NCBI RefSeq assembly: GCF_001618955.1
Contig: NZ_LVYV01000001.1
Span: 1,117,628 to 1,181,627, forward strand
DNA: 64,000 nt
Origin: Tardiphaga robiniae
Lineage (GTDB): Bacteria > Pseudomonadota > Alphaproteobacteria > Rhizobiales > Xanthobacteraceae
Direction: 5' to 3'
Notes under the pieces: model-generated
Told to the model about the DNA's origin: nothing
The model's input: the letters and a program-made list of their open reading frames with translations, nothing else
The model's database searches: none
In this document: positions 9,764 through 18,712 of the stretch, one piece after another
How positions within the stretch are numbered: position 1 is the first letter of the stretch
Layout of the letters: each line of letters starts with the position of its first letter
Translations under genes and position numbers: made by a program

Positions 9764-10842
9764 GTGCTCAGTCCTCCGGCCAGCGTCGGTACTTCAAGCG
9801 GCTTGAAGCCGTAGTGATTCAGCCAGCGCACATCGCTTTCGAACAGCTGGCGCAGGTCGGCCATGCCGTATTTCAGCATTGCGATACGGTCGATGCCCAT
9901 GCCCCAGGCAAAGCCCTGATAGACGTCCGGATCGATGCCGCAGGCGCGCAGCACATTTGGATGCACCATGCCGCAGCCCAGAATCTCCAGCCAGTCTTCG
10001 CCTTCGCCGAAGCGGATCTCGTTCTTGTCGCGGCGGCACTGGATATCGACTTCCAGCGACGGCTCCGTGAACGGGAAGAACGACGGGCGGAAACGCATAT
10101 TGACGTTGTCGACCTCGAAGAAAGCCTTGCAGAATTCGTGCAGGATCCATTTGAGGTGGCCGAGATGCGAACCCTTGTCGATGACCAGGCCTTCGACCTG
10201 ATGGAACATCGGCGTGTGGGTCTGATCGCTATCGCTGCGATAGGTGCGGCCTGGGCAGATCACACGGATCGGCGGCTGCTGGCTCAGCATGGTGCGCACC
10301 TGAACCGGTGACGTATGCGTGCGCAGCAACAGGCGCGAGCCGTCTTCCTTCGGATTGAAGTAGAATGTGTCGTGCATCTCGCGGGCCGGATGGCCCTCGG
10401 GGAAGTTCAGCTTGGTGAAATTGTAGTCGTCGGTCTCGATATCCGGACCTTCGGCGACGGCGAAGCCCATATCGGCGAAGATCGTCGTCAACTCGTCCCA
10501 GGTCTGGCTGAGCGGATGAATGCGGCCGAGTTCGGCCGGGCCGTCGCGCAGCGGCAGCGTCACGTCGATGGTCTCGGAAGCGAGGCGTGCATCGAGTGCG
10601 GCGGACTTCAGCACGTCGCGGCGCGCGGTCAGTGCCTGCGTCACCGCATCCTTGGCCAGGTTGATGGCCGCGCCTTCGGTCTTGCGCTCTTCCGGCGACA
10701 TCTTGCCGAGCGTGGCGAGCAGCGCGGAGATCGAACCTTTCTTGCCGAGCGCGCCGACGCGCACCGCTTCGAGCGCGGTTTCGTCGGAGGCATTGGCAAT
10801 ATCAGCCAGGATATTCTGTTGGAGCGTCGTCAGATCGGACAT
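9760..10842 (-). CDS. pheS: phenylalanyl-tRNA synthetase alpha subunit
   Basis: 360 residues holding the class II catalytic core. An N-terminal coiled-coil (about residues 1-90) is followed by the [19 protein letters not shown] segment, motif 2 region ([20 protein letters not shown]) that binds ATP and tRNA end, and the C-terminal motif 3 [17 protein letters not shown]. The start is ATG at 10842 with GAGG six bases upstream; the TTG two codons earlier has no such site. It lies downstream of rpmI-rplT on the same strand, separated by about 180 bases that contain a palindromic repeat, and is coupled to pheT. Confidence 0.97.
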   Translation of the reverse strand: MSDLTTLQQNILADIANASDETALEAVRVGALGKKGSISALLATLGKMSPEERKTEGAAINLAKDAVTQALTARRDVLKSAALDARLASETIDVTLPLRDGPAELGRIHPLSQTWDELTTIFADMGFAVAEGPDIETDDYNFTKLNFPEGHPAREMHDTFYFNPKEDGSRLLLRTHTSPVQVRTMLSQQPPIRVICPGRTYRSDSDQTHTPMFHQVEGLVIDKGSHLGHLKWILHEFCKAFFEVDNVNMRFRPSFFPFTEPSLEVDIQCRRDKNEIRFGEGEDWLEILGCGMVHPNVLRACGIDPDVYQGFAWGMGIDRIAMLKYGMADLRQLFESDVRWLNHYGFKPLEVPTLAGGLST

Positions 10843-10947
10843 CAGCAACCTCGATGAGAGAGGCGGGCGCCTCTTGCTGTCTTCGCGTCCGACGGAAGGC
10901 CGGGCACCAGTTTCTACAGTACGGGTATCACAGGGATTAAGACGTCA

Positions 10948-10988
10948 ATGGCCGGGACAGGAGCGCGTGAACGCTTCTGCCCGGCCAT
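10948..10988. repeat. intergenic palindromic repeat
   Basis: ATGGCCGGG at 10948-10956 pairs perfectly with CCCGGCCAT at 10980-10988; a smaller inverted repeat lies inside the loop. It sits between rplT and pheS, where it could form a hairpin in the message. GGCCGGG-type palindromes of this sort are common, dispersed intergenic repeats in Bradyrhizobium relatives. Confidence 0.6.
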
Positions 10989-11020
10989 GACAATGTCGAT
11001 GAATACGCGGAGTGGAGAGC

Positions 11021-11380
11021 TTACGCTGCGAGAGCAGCTTTGGCCTTCTCAGCAATCGCGTTGAACGCCGCCGGCTCGTTGATCGCGAGATCCGAGAGCA
11101 CCTTGCGGTCGACAGTCACGCCGGACTTGGCGAGACCGTTGATAAACACGCTGTAGGTCATGCCGAGCGGACGGACGGCAGCGTTGAGACGCTGGATCCA
11201 GAGTGCGCGGAACGTACGCTTCTTGCGCTTGCGATCGCGGAACGCATATTGGCCGGCCTTGTCGACGGCGGCCTTTGCGGCGCGGATGGTGTTTTTGCGG
11301 CGACCGCGGAAACCCTTGGCGGCCTTGTAGACTTTCTTATGCTTGGCGTGAGCCGTCACACCGCGTTTTACGCGAGCCAT
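11021..11380 (-). CDS. rplT: 50S ribosomal protein L20
   Basis: 119 residues, the standard size. L20 binds 23S rRNA early in assembly of the large subunit. The [16 protein letters not shown] start, the FRGRRKN segment and the very basic first half are diagnostic. The ribosome-binding site GGAG lies 7 bases before the ATG. It follows rpmI by about 70 bases, the conserved order; in other bacteria L20 represses its own operon by binding the leader, but I cannot identify such a leader structure here. Confidence 0.98.
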   Translation of the reverse strand: MARVKRGVTAHAKHKKVYKAAKGFRGRRKNTIRAAKAAVDKAGQYAFRDRKRKKRTFRALWIQRLNAAVRPLGMTYSVFINGLAKSGVTVDRKVLSDLAINEPAAFNAIAEKAKAALAA

Positions 11381-11448
11381 GACTGATCTCCTTCATCTGA
11401 AATAACAAAAGGGGTGATATCCGCCGCAATGAAGCGGCGTAAGGGCGA

Positions 11449-11649
11449 TCAGGCGTTTGGCAGAAAGTACTGCTTGATGTTGTCGCCGTCGGTCTTGAAC
11501 AGCACGCGGGTGCCGCGGAGCTGACGAATCTGCTTCTTCGTCCGCTTGATCATACCGTGGCGCTTACCGGCATGGGCGGCCATGACCTTACCCGTTCCGG
11601 TGACTTTAAAGCGCTTTTTAGCGCCCGACTTGGTCTTCAGCTTGGGCAT
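11449..11649 (-). CDS. rpmI: 50S ribosomal protein L35
   Basis: 66 residues, starting [21 protein letters not shown] and continuing with the [19 protein letters not shown] segment typical of L35, a basic large-subunit protein. GGAG lies about 6 bases upstream of the ATG. In many genomes infC directly precedes rpmI, but here about 550 bases, a terminator and an opposite-strand small ORF separate them, so rpmI-rplT probably has its own promoter in 11650-11940. Confidence 0.97.
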   Translation of the reverse strand: MPKLKTKSGAKKRFKVTGTGKVMAAHAGKRHGMIKRTKKQIRQLRGTRVLFKTDGDNIKQYFLPNA

Positions 11650-11942
11650 TTGGCTCTCCTATGGCCACGCAGAAAGCGCCCCGAAAGGCGTTGCGTCGGC
11701 TAAAATGCTCGTTAGAGCGTTGAAAATGCTCAACTAACTGCCGTTTGCGGGAAGTCAGCACAGTCGTCGACACGGCAGCCCTTAATCAGCCGGGCGACGA
11801 AGGTTGCGCTTATGGCAGAGGAATGCTCCGATGGCAACGATTAACGCGGCTCAACACTCTGTTTAGCGCATGGCTTCAGACTGGTCCGACGCGCCCCGGA
11901 TGCCTATGTGATCCGGACCAGAGAAACAGAGGGACGACGACA

Positions 11943-12089
11943 ATGGCCCGGAATGCACGTGCCGCCGCAAGGGCGGTTGCCATCCAGCAAGATGCTGCTG
12001 CTCAGACCGCTATCCGCTGGATGTTCGCAGCCGCTGGCCTCGCCGCGGCTCTCGCGCTGGCCGGTGCACTCGCCCTCATTTCGGGCTGA
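11943..12089 (+). CDS. small single-helix membrane protein (hypothetical)
   Basis: A 48-residue ORF, MARNARAAARAVAIQQ at the start, followed by one hydrophobic helix (about residues 26-46, ending ALALISG). AGAGGG lies 9 bases before the ATG, an acceptable ribosome-binding site. It lies on the plus strand between infC and rpmI, both on the minus strand. A spaced inverted repeat (CTGGTCCG at 11881-11888 with CGGACCAG at 11914-11921) precedes it. I do not recognise a family; Ala-rich composition in high-GC DNA means it could be chance, and conservation would decide. Confidence 0.4.
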   Translation: MARNARAAARAVAIQQDAAAQTAIRWMFAAAGLAAALALAGALALISG

Positions 12090-12126
12090 GCCGTCCAGCT
12101 CCGAACGATTTCTGAATACTCTCCCA

Positions 12127-12158
12127 AAGAAAAAGGCCCGCCAGAAATCTGACGGGCC
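12127..12158 (-). terminator. infC intrinsic terminator
   Basis: On the minus strand GGCCCGTCAG, a 4-base loop and CTGGCGGGCC (one G-T pair) are followed by TTTTTC. It lies 46 bases after the infC stop and should end that message, separating infC from rpmI-rplT. Confidence 0.85.
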
Positions 12159-12203
12159 GAAATTCCTGATTGCCAACCTCGTTAAGGTCAGTCGGCGCTG
12201 TGA

Positions 12204-12743
12204 TCAGCGTGGTGCGAGCACCATCACCACCTGACGACCTTCGAAGCGCGCGTCCTGCTCCACCTTGGCGTATTCGGCGACGTCTGCTTTGACCTTGTCG
12301 AGCAGCTTGGTACCGATTTCCTGGTGCGCCATTTCGCGGCCACGATAGCGCAAGGTGATTTTGACCTTGTCGCCTTCTTCGAAGAAGCGCTGCATTGCGC
12401 GCATTTTGACGTCGTAGTCATGATCATCGATCATCGGGCGGAGCTTGATCTCCTTGATTTCGACGATCTTCTGCTTCTTGCGGGCCTCGGCGGCCTTCTT
12501 CTGCGCCGAATACTTGAACTTCCCGTAGTCCATGATCTTGCAGACGGGGGGGCTCACATTCGGCGAAATCTCGACCAGATCCATACCGGCTTCCATCGCC
12601 ATCTTGATCGCAGCAATGGTTTCCACGGTGCCGTGGTTGAGGCCGGTCTGATCAATCAGCTGGATCTGCAGATTGCGAATTTCATCGTTGGTGCGCGGCC
12701 CGTCTTTTGTTGCGGCGGGCGGGGCTCTGTTGGGACGGCGAAT
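12204..12743 (-). CDS. infC: translation initiation factor IF-3 (AUU start)
   Basis: 179 residues covering both IF-3 domains: the N-terminal part with [10 protein letters not shown], a basic linker ([18 protein letters not shown]), and the C-terminal domain ending [14 protein letters not shown]-3 binds the 30S subunit, blocks premature 50S joining and rejects non-canonical start codons. No ATG, GTG or TTG stands at the right place; instead ATT at 12743-12741 has GGAG exactly 8 bases upstream and begins [11 protein letters not shown], matching the family N-terminus. AUU starts on infC are known from enterobacteria, where they allow autoregulation. The open frame continues to 12884, but that extension has no IF-3 similarity. 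Confidence 0.93.
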   Translation of the reverse strand: MRRPNRAPPAATKDGPRTNDEIRNLQIQLIDQTGLNHGTVETIAAIKMAMEAGMDLVEISPNVSPPVCKIMDYGKFKYSAQKKAAEARKKQKIVEIKEIKLRPMIDDHDYDVKMRAMQRFFEEGDKVKITLRYRGREMAHQEIGTKLLDKVKADVAEYAKVEQDARFEGRQVVMVLAPR

Positions 12744-13066
12744 GGGTAACTCTCCAATGTTGTTTAGGAAGGCCGCAGTGTGAAGGAATAAGGTGTTTCG
12801 AGCAAGCAAACTCACGCAACGCAGCGGCAAATCACTCAAATACGAGGCAATTTCGTCACGCGAAAGGTCATAGGCGTCGTACACCGCTGACCTTGCTCAA
12901 ATAGAGTTCCCCGGCCCGTTCTGCAAGCCGTGGTTGACAGGAGCGTAACGCGGTATCGAGGCGGACGTTCCCGGGATGATATGGACGTTGAGGGATCGAC
13001 GTTGACGATCCCGACCTGCTCAATCAAACAGCAAGCGGCATTTCAGGGTCGAGCAAGGATGGTTTG
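12744..13066. other. intergenic region between infC and hydrolase gene
   Basis: A 323-base divergent region that must hold promoters for infC (minus) and the hydrolase gene (plus). I see a perfect 7-bp inverted repeat, GGGATCG and CGATCCC, at 12992-12998 and 13006-13012, about 55 bases before the hydrolase start, which could be an operator. No RNA gene and no convincing ORF is visible. Confidence 0.5.
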
Positions 13067-13849
13067 ATGAGCACAACGGTATCGACCGACCCCACTTTCA
13101 TCCCGGTAGGTACAGGCAGTAGCCGCCGCCAGATCGCCATCCGGGTCCGCGATGGCGCCGCTCCGGGCCTGTTCTGGATGAGCGGCTTCAAATCCGACAT
13201 GCAGGGTAGCAAGGCGGTGGCGCTCGATGCCTGGGCCGCTGACCATGGCCGTGCCTGCGTGCGTTTCGATTATTCCGGCCATGGCGAATCCGGCGGCGAT
13301 TTCGTCGATGGCACCATCGGCCAATGGCTGGAGGATAGCCTCGCGGCGTTCGATGCGGCCTGCCAGGGTCCGCAGGTGGTGATCGGCTCGTCGATGGGCG
13401 GCTGGATGGCGTTGCTGCTGGCGCGCGCGCTGGCCCGACGCGGCAAAGTGGGGCGCGCGACGCTGAAGGGCCTGGTGCTGATCGCGCCGGCGCCGGATTT
13501 CACCGAAGAGCTGATGTGGAAAGGCTTCTCGCCGGAAATCCGCGCGGAGATCGAGACCACCGGCCAATGGCTGCGCCCGTCGGAATATGGCGAACCCTAT
13601 CCGATCACACGGCAGTTGATCGAAGAGGGGCGCAATCATTTGCTGCTTGGCAGCGCGATCGATGTCGGTTGCCCCGTGCGGATTTTGCAAGGCAGGCAGG
13701 ACCCCGACGTGCCCTGGCAGCACGCTTTCCGCCTTGCCGAACGGCTGCCGAGCGAGGATGTGGTGCTGACCATGATCCAGGACGGCGACCATCGGCTGTC
13801 GCGCCCGCAGGACATTGCGCGACTATTGTCGGCTGTGGCGGAGTTTTGA
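13067..13849 (+). CDS. alpha/beta hydrolase
   Basis: 260 residues with the alpha/beta hydrolase fold pattern. The nucleophile elbow is GSSMGG with Ser109; the likely acid is in QGRQDPDVPW near residue 205, and the catalytic His in DGDHRLS near 245. RFDYSGHGESGG near residue 67 is the strand-turn that shapes the oxyanion hole. Members closest to this pattern are serine esterases or carboxyl-ester hydrolases; the substrate is not evident. Start ATG at 13067 with AAGGA 7 bases upstream; the TTG one codon earlier is less likely. It precedes an NTF2-like gene by 67 bases on the same strand. Confidence 0.82.
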   Translation: MSTTVSTDPTFIPVGTGSSRRQIAIRVRDGAAPGLFWMSGFKSDMQGSKAVALDAWAADHGRACVRFDYSGHGESGGDFVDGTIGQWLEDSLAAFDAACQGPQVVIGSSMGGWMALLLARALARRGKVGRATLKGLVLIAPAPDFTEELMWKGFSPEIRAEIETTGQWLRPSEYGEPYPITRQLIEEGRNHLLLGSAIDVGCPVRILQGRQDPDVPWQHAFRLAERLPSEDVVLTMIQDGDHRLSRPQDIARLLSAVAEF

Positions 13850-13916
13850 TTGCATCACCCGCGCCGTTGAATAGGCTCGCCTGAAAAGAGCGATCAATCA
13901 GCGGGAGGAACTGGGG

Positions 13917-14387
13917 ATGGATGCCACGGCGATGCTGCGCGCATTTTGCGATGCCGTTGAACAGCGTGACGGCCAGAGCTTCGCTGCGCTGTTCACCGAG
14001 GACGGCGTCTACCACGACGTCTTCTATGGCGCCTTCGAAGGCCGCGCCAAAATCGCCGACATGGTCGACGACTGGTTCTACCGGACCGCGGAAGACTTTC
14101 GCTGGGACATGCATGCGCCGGTGAGCGACGGTGCCACGCTCTATGCGCGCTACACGTTCAGTTATCGCTCGAAACTCCCGGAAGCCAATGGCGGCCGCGC
14201 GATGTTCGAGGGCGTTGCGATCATGACGCTGCGCGACGGCAAGATCGTGAGCTATCACGAAGTGGCCAATACGGCACCGGCCTTCGTCGATCTGCACTTC
14301 GCGCCTGAACGCATCGCCAAGATCGTCGGCAAGCAGAGCGCTGCACTCAAAGCGCGGCCGGAGATGGTGCGACATCTGACGAACTGA
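13917..14387 (+). CDS. NTF2-like / SnoaL-like domain protein
   Basis: 156 residues of the cone-shaped NTF2-like fold: an N-terminal helix ([20 protein letters not shown]), then [21 protein letters not shown] and a pattern of beta strands with the conserved aspartates and tryptophan (DDWFY). Proteins of this fold serve as small-molecule cyclases, isomerases or binding domains; no function can be named. GGAGG lies 8 bases before the ATG. Its 3' end overlaps the 3' end of queG on the other strand by 41 bases. It may form a unit with the preceding hydrolase. Confidence 0.72.
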   Translation: MDATAMLRAFCDAVEQRDGQSFAALFTEDGVYHDVFYGAFEGRAKIADMVDDWFYRTAEDFRWDMHAPVSDGATLYARYTFSYRSKLPEANGGRAMFEGVAIMTLRDGKIVSYHEVANTAPAFVDLHFAPERIAKIVGKQSAALKARPEMVRHLTN

Positions 14388-15582
14388 GCGCAAGCTGCCA
14401 TTCGTCGTTCACGCTCTCATCCTTTTCAGCGTCGCCGAGTTGCGTGGCCAGCGCAGCAAATTCGTCTGCGGGCATTAGTTGCGACAGCGCCCATATCGCT
14501 GCCCCGCGCACCACAGGACTTTTATCGCCCAGCAGCTGCTGCGCATCGCTTACCAGTGATAGGTCGTTCGAATTGCCGATGGCGATCAGCACATTGCGAA
14601 TGAAGCGGTTGCGGCCAATGCGCTTCACGGGTGACTTCGTAAAGAACGCGCGGAAAGCCGCATCGTCGAGCTTCGCAAGTTCGGCCAGCGACGGCGCGCG
14701 CAACTCGTCGCGTGCGGCGAGTTTGATCTCGCGGCCTTCCTGGGCGAATTTGTTCCACGGGCAGGCAGCGAGGCAATCATCGCAGCCATAGATGCGATTG
14801 CCCATGGGTTTGCGAAATTCGTGCGGGATCGGGCCTTTGTTCTCGATCGTGAGATAGGAAATGCAGCGCCGCGCATCGAGTTTGTAGGGCGCGGGAAAGG
14901 CCGCGGTCGGGCAACTGTCGAGGCAGGCCTGGCACGAGCCGCAGTGATCGATGGTGCGCGCATCGCGCGGCAGTTCGAGCGTGGTGAAGATCGCGCCGAG
15001 AAACAGCCACGAGCCGAATTCGCGCGAGACGAGATTGGTATGCTTGCCCTGCCAGCCCAATCCTGCAGCGCCGGCGAGCGGCTTTTCCATCACGGCAGCC
15101 GTATCGACAAACACTTTCACATCGCCGCCGGCTTGCGCGATCAGCCAGCGCGCCAGCAGCTTCAGGCGCTTCTTGATGAGGTCATGATAGTCGTCGCCGC
15201 GGGCATAGACCGAGATCGCGGCATGCGAGCGCTGCTTCAGAATCTCAAGCGGGTTCTCGTCGGGTCCGTAATTGACGCCGAGCATGATGACGGAGCGAAC
15301 GTCCTGCCACATCACTTTGGGATCTGCGCGGCGGTTGGGATTGTCGGCAAGCCACTCCATGTCACCATGGGCGCCGGCATTGAGAAATTCCTGCAGCCGT
15401 TCGCGTACGCCGGCGATGGAATCGGGGTCCGTGATCCCGATTGAATCAAAGCCGAGCGCCCGCGCCTCGCGCGCCAGCCTGTCCCTGAGATCGATGGGAA
15501 GCGCGACGCGTTCGTCGTCAGCGGATGTGCTCAGAAATCGAGATCCACATAGGTCCGCGATGCCGGCACGCCCGCCAGCCAC
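14347..15582 (-). CDS. queG: epoxyqueuosine reductase
   Basis: Catalyses the last step of queuosine synthesis in tRNA, reducing epoxyqueuosine with cobalamin and two 4Fe-4S clusters. The cluster motifs are visible as [12 protein letters not shown] and [11 protein letters not shown], with an upstream [16 protein letters not shown] segment, and a HEAT-like C-terminal stretch. The start is unresolved: family similarity begins near 15525, the nearest canonical start is GTG at 15582 (used here), and CTG at 15534 overlaps the stop of the glutathione transferase gene as CTGA, which would suit coupled translation. The 3' end overlaps the convergent NTF2-like gene. Confidence 0.9.
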   Translation of the reverse strand: MAGGRAGIADLCGSRFLSTSADDERVALPIDLRDRLAREARALGFDSIGITDPDSIAGVRERLQEFLNAGAHGDMEWLADNPNRRADPKVMWQDVRSVIMLGVNYGPDENPLEILKQRSHAAISVYARGDDYHDLIKKRLKLLARWLIAQAGGDVKVFVDTAAVMEKPLAGAAGLGWQGKHTNLVSREFGSWLFLGAIFTTLELPRDARTIDHCGSCQACLDSCPTAAFPAPYKLDARRCISYLTIENKGPIPHEFRKPMGNRIYGCDDCLAACPWNKFAQEGREIKLAARDELRAPSLAELAKLDDAAFRAFFTKSPVKRIGRNRFIRNVLIAIGNSNDLSLVSDAQQLLGDKSPVVRGAAIWALSQLMPADEFAALATQLGDAEKDESVNDEWQLALSSSDVAPSPAAL

Positions 15583-16223
15583 TCGCTCAGCAGCGGTCGG
15601 AACGACGGACGGGATTTCACCCGCGCGTACCACGCTTTCGCTGCGTCGTCCTCGCTCCATGGAACATCGCCCAGATAGTCGATCGCCGACAGATGAGCTG
15701 CCGCGACCAGATCCGCATAAGTCAGTCGGTCACCGGCCAGAAAATTGCGTGTCCGCGCCAGCCAGCCGATATAGGCCAGATGATAGCGCACATTTGCGGT
15801 GGCTGCGCGAATCACATCCATCGCCGGGGCGCCGCCGCCGACCTCTTCGCTCATGAAGCGCTTGTAGATGCGCTCGGTGACCAGTGGACCGGAGGCTTCC
15901 TCGAAGAATTTCTCGTTGAACCAAGCCATCAGCCGGCGCACTTCGATGCGTTCCGCCATCGCGACAGGCAGCAGGCGGCGATCGCCCATCTCCGGTCCAT
16001 GGGTCTCGTCGATATATTCCGCAATGATCCCGGCGCCAGGAATGGGCGGGAAACCATCGGTGAGCAGTACAGGCGTAGTTCCCGCAGGATTGAGCGCCAG
16101 AAATGCCTCGCGCCGATCCCACGGCCGCTCGTCCACCAGTGTGAGGTCGAGTCCGTATTCGCCGAGTACGAGACGAATGAAGCGGGAATGCGGACAGAAC
16201 GAGTGATGGTAAAGCGTGTACAT
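15531..16223 (-). CDS. glutathione S-transferase family protein
   Basis: 230 residues with a thioredoxin-like N-terminal domain ([21 protein letters not shown] in the position of a cysteine or serine active site) and a helical C-terminal domain ([20 protein letters not shown] near residue 165). Expected to bind glutathione; the reaction is unknown. I start it at ATG 16223, with AAGG 5 bases upstream, since the family N-terminus begins there; a farther start at 16289 adds residues without similarity. It lies directly upstream of queG and the two genes touch, suggesting a shared transcript. Confidence 0.85.
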   Translation of the reverse strand: MYTLYHHSFCPHSRFIRLVLGEYGLDLTLVDERPWDRREAFLALNPAGTTPVLLTDGFPPIPGAGIIAEYIDETHGPEMGDRRLLPVAMAERIEVRRLMAWFNEKFFEEASGPLVTERIYKRFMSEEVGGGAPAMDVIRAATANVRYHLAYIGWLARTRNFLAGDRLTYADLVAAAHLSAIDYLGDVPWSEDDAAKAWYARVKSRPSFRPLLSEWLAGVPASRTYVDLDF

Positions 16224-16428
16224 GCGGGCCTTGATAGTTATGCGGTCGTTAAGAAAGCGTCTCGGTTGCGTCGGTGGTAAAAGTGTCACGCGGCGCGCGC
16301 CAAACTAGCGAAGCTTGGCTCTGAGGCAACCCGCGAATGTGATGGTATTTGCGATTGCAGCAATGAAGGGAATAGGCGAGAAGAACCCGGCTTTTTCAGG
16401 CCCACACTGACGAAGGACAGATAAGCAG

Positions 16429-17238
16429 ATGATGTCTGATGCGATAAGGGCGGTGATTCTCGGCATTGTCGAGGGCGTCACCGAATTCCTGCCGGTTTCC
16501 TCGACGGGGCATCTGCTGCTCGCGGAACGATTCTTCGATCTGGGTGAGGACAATTTCTGGAAGAGCTTCGCCGTGCTGATCCAGCTCGGCGCCATTCTGG
16601 CGATCCTTGCACTTTACTTCGGCAAGTTGTGGCATATCGCGCTGAACCTGTTCAAAGGCGACGCTGCGGCGCGCCGTTTCGTGATTGGCGTGCTGGTCGC
16701 GTTCCTGCCTGCCGCGATCATTGGGGCTGTCGCCGGCGGCTACGTCAAAAGCTATTTGTTCAATCCGTGGGTCGTGTGCTTTTCGTTGATTGTCGGCGGA
16801 GCGATCCTGCTCTGGGTCGATCAGCTCGATCTTGAACCCGTACATCACGATGCCACGACGTTCCCGTTGCCGATGTATCTTAAGATCGGCTTGGCGCAAT
16901 GCGTGGCGATGATTCCCGGCGTGTCGCGCTCCGGCGCCACCATCGTCGGTGCCATGCTGCTCGGCGCCGAGAAGCGTGCAGCGGCGGAGTTCTCGTTCTT
17001 CCTGGCGATACCGACCATGGTCGGCGCTTTCGTCTACGATCTCTACAAGAGCCGCGCCGATCTCTCGGTCGATCACGGCATGATCATCGCCATCGGTTTT
17101 GTGGTGTCGTTCATCACCGCGATCATCGTGGTGAAGAGCTTTCTCGGCTACGTGACCCGCCATGGCTTCGCGTTGTTCGCATGGTGGCGCGTGATCGTCG
17201 GTACGCTCGGGCTGATCGCGCTGGCGCTGGGCTACTGA
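16429..17238 (+). CDS. uppP: undecaprenyl-diphosphatase
   Basis: 269 residues, an inner-membrane enzyme that removes one phosphate from undecaprenyl diphosphate to recycle the lipid carrier for peptidoglycan and other envelope polymers; overproduction gives bacitracin resistance. The two family signatures are present: [15 protein letters not shown] near residues 15-29 and the [10 protein letters not shown] motif near residue 162. About seven or eight hydrophobic helices. Two ATG codons lie in tandem at 16429 and 16432 with AAGGA about 11 bases upstream of the first. The gene stands alone and converges on the NDUFA9-like gene. Confidence 0.95.
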   Translation: MMSDAIRAVILGIVEGVTEFLPVSSTGHLLLAERFFDLGEDNFWKSFAVLIQLGAILAILALYFGKLWHIALNLFKGDAAARRFVIGVLVAFLPAAIIGAVAGGYVKSYLFNPWVVCFSLIVGGAILLWVDQLDLEPVHHDATTFPLPMYLKIGLAQCVAMIPGVSRSGATIVGAMLLGAEKRAAAEFSFFLAIPTMVGAFVYDLYKSRADLSVDHGMIIAIGFVVSFITAIIVVKSFLGYVTRHGFALFAWWRVIVGTLGLIALALGY

Positions 17239-17257
17239 GGCGAGGCAGTTCGTGGAA

Positions 17258-17334
17258 TGGGCAAAGGCGCTCTTGCGCCGTGCCCACAAATTTTCAGCAC
17301 ACCTGAAGGGTGGGTGGGCTTCGCTTGGCCCACC
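17258..17334. repeat. two adjacent palindromes between convergent genes
   Basis: The first is TGGGC..GGCGC (17258-17270), a TCTT loop, and GCGCC followed by GTGCCCA (17275-17286). The second is GGTGGGC at 17313-17319 with GCCCACC at 17328-17334. Both share the GTGGGC/GCCCAC core typical of dispersed palindromes in Bradyrhizobium relatives. They lie between convergent uppP and the NDUFA9-like gene and may act as 3'-end hairpins for both. Confidence 0.6.
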
Positions 17335-17349
17335 TTATGATGTCGCGCT

Positions 17350-18318
17350 TTAATTCATGCCGTTATGCGCGAACTGGCCGGTGGCGCGGAAGCGCCAGAG
17401 ATATTGTGGCGCAATCGCTTCCAGCGAATCAGCGGCAATACCCAGGCCGTCCAGCGTCAGACCGGCGACCTTGGCGGCTTCCGACACCACATTGTCGACA
17501 CCAAGCATGGCGACCTGATCCGGCGTCAGCTTGAAGTCGCCCGGGGCGAATTGCAGGAAATAGGACTGCAGCTTGGCGATGGCCGTCGGCACCGGCAGCG
17601 TCATGCGCTTGCGCTCGATGGTCGCGAGGATGATGTCGATGATTTCACTCATCGTCAGCACTTCCGGGCCGCCGAGTTCATAAGTGGCGCCCGGCCTGGT
17701 CTTGCCGTCGACGGCATCAGCCGCAGCCTGGGCGACATCACCCACATAGACCGGCTGCATCTTGGTCGTGGCGCCGAACACCGGCATCACCGGGGCCATC
17801 CGGGCGAGATTGGCAAATCGATTGGTGAACTGATCCTCGGGGCCGAACACGATCGACGGGCGCAGGATGGTCGCGGAAGGCACAGCCGCCAGCACGGCCT
17901 GCTCGCCGGCCGCCTTGGCACGGGCATAGGCCGATTCGGAATCAGCATTGGCGCCGATGGCCGAAAACTGCACCATCCGCGCGCCGATCTCGGCGGCAGC
18001 CTGCGCCACCGCGCCGGCGCCCCGCGCCTGCACGGCATCAAAGGTCTGCGCGCCGCTTTCGGTCAGGATACCCACCAGATTTACGACGATGCTGGCGTCG
18101 CGCATTGCGGCCTTGACCGAGGCCGGGTGGCGCAGATTGGCCTGAACGATGTTGATCTGTCCGACACGGCCAAGCGGCTGCAGATGGCCGGCCAGCTCGG
18201 GACGGCGCACGGCGACCCTGATCCGGTATTCGCGTTTGGCCAGCGCGCGGACCACATGGCGTCCCACGAAGCCTGATCCGCCGAAAACCGTAACGAGGGT
18301 GTCGATGGGGGCAGCCAT
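17350..18318 (-). CDS. complex I NDUFA9-family NAD(P)-binding protein
   Basis: 322 residues of the atypical short-chain dehydrogenase group related to the NDUFA9 accessory subunit of respiratory complex I. The Rossmann motif VFGGSGFVGRHVVRAL is at residues 11-26, and the conserved ILRPSIVFGPEDQFTNRFA segment is near residue 155. The catalytic Tyr-xxx-Lys of true dehydrogenases is represented by YARAKAAGE. In alphaproteobacteria such proteins may help assemble or stabilise complex I, but this is inferred from family. AAGGA lies 8 bases upstream of the ATG. No nuo genes are close. Confidence 0.85.
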   Translation of the reverse strand: MAAPIDTLVTVFGGSGFVGRHVVRALAKREYRIRVAVRRPELAGHLQPLGRVGQINIVQANLRHPASVKAAMRDASIVVNLVGILTESGAQTFDAVQARGAGAVAQAAAEIGARMVQFSAIGANADSESAYARAKAAGEQAVLAAVPSATILRPSIVFGPEDQFTNRFANLARMAPVMPVFGATTKMQPVYVGDVAQAAADAVDGKTRPGATYELGGPEVLTMSEIIDIILATIERKRMTLPVPTAIAKLQSYFLQFAPGDFKLTPDQVAMLGVDNVVSEAAKVAGLTLDGLGIAADSLEAIAPQYLWRFRATGQFAHNGMN

Positions 18319-18481
18319 GAATCAGTTCCTTGAGTCAGTCATGCAAGGGCAAAACGGGGGAATTTAGACCAATTCGCGATACGCCAACGCGTGGGGCCTG
18401 TACAGCGGATTTGGAATTGAACGAAGCAATTTGACAAGCGCGTAACGGCCCCCTACTAACCGCGCCACGTGCCTCGCACGT

Positions 18482-18568
<87 letters not shown>

Positions 18569-18712
18569 CGGTGCTCCTAAGTCTCTGATATTCAGAGCAA
18601 TTCAATGAATTTGACAGTTTGGGGCTGCGCGGTCGATGCATGCGGGCGCAGAGGTGTTCCTGCCTTGCCGCCGCGAAGCGCGCCAACCGCGAACAGACAT
18701 TGCGCTCTGCTT

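Noticed and set aside
8474..9814. 446-codon plus-strand open frame opposite pheT
   Set aside because: Antisense shadow of a certain gene; no recognisable motif.
12744..12884. N-terminal extension of infC from 12884
   Set aside because: The extra 47 residues have no IF-3 similarity, and the ATT with GGAG at the right distance explains the true start. An apparent helix-turn-helix-like stretch (SRDEIASYL) in it is too short to support a domain.
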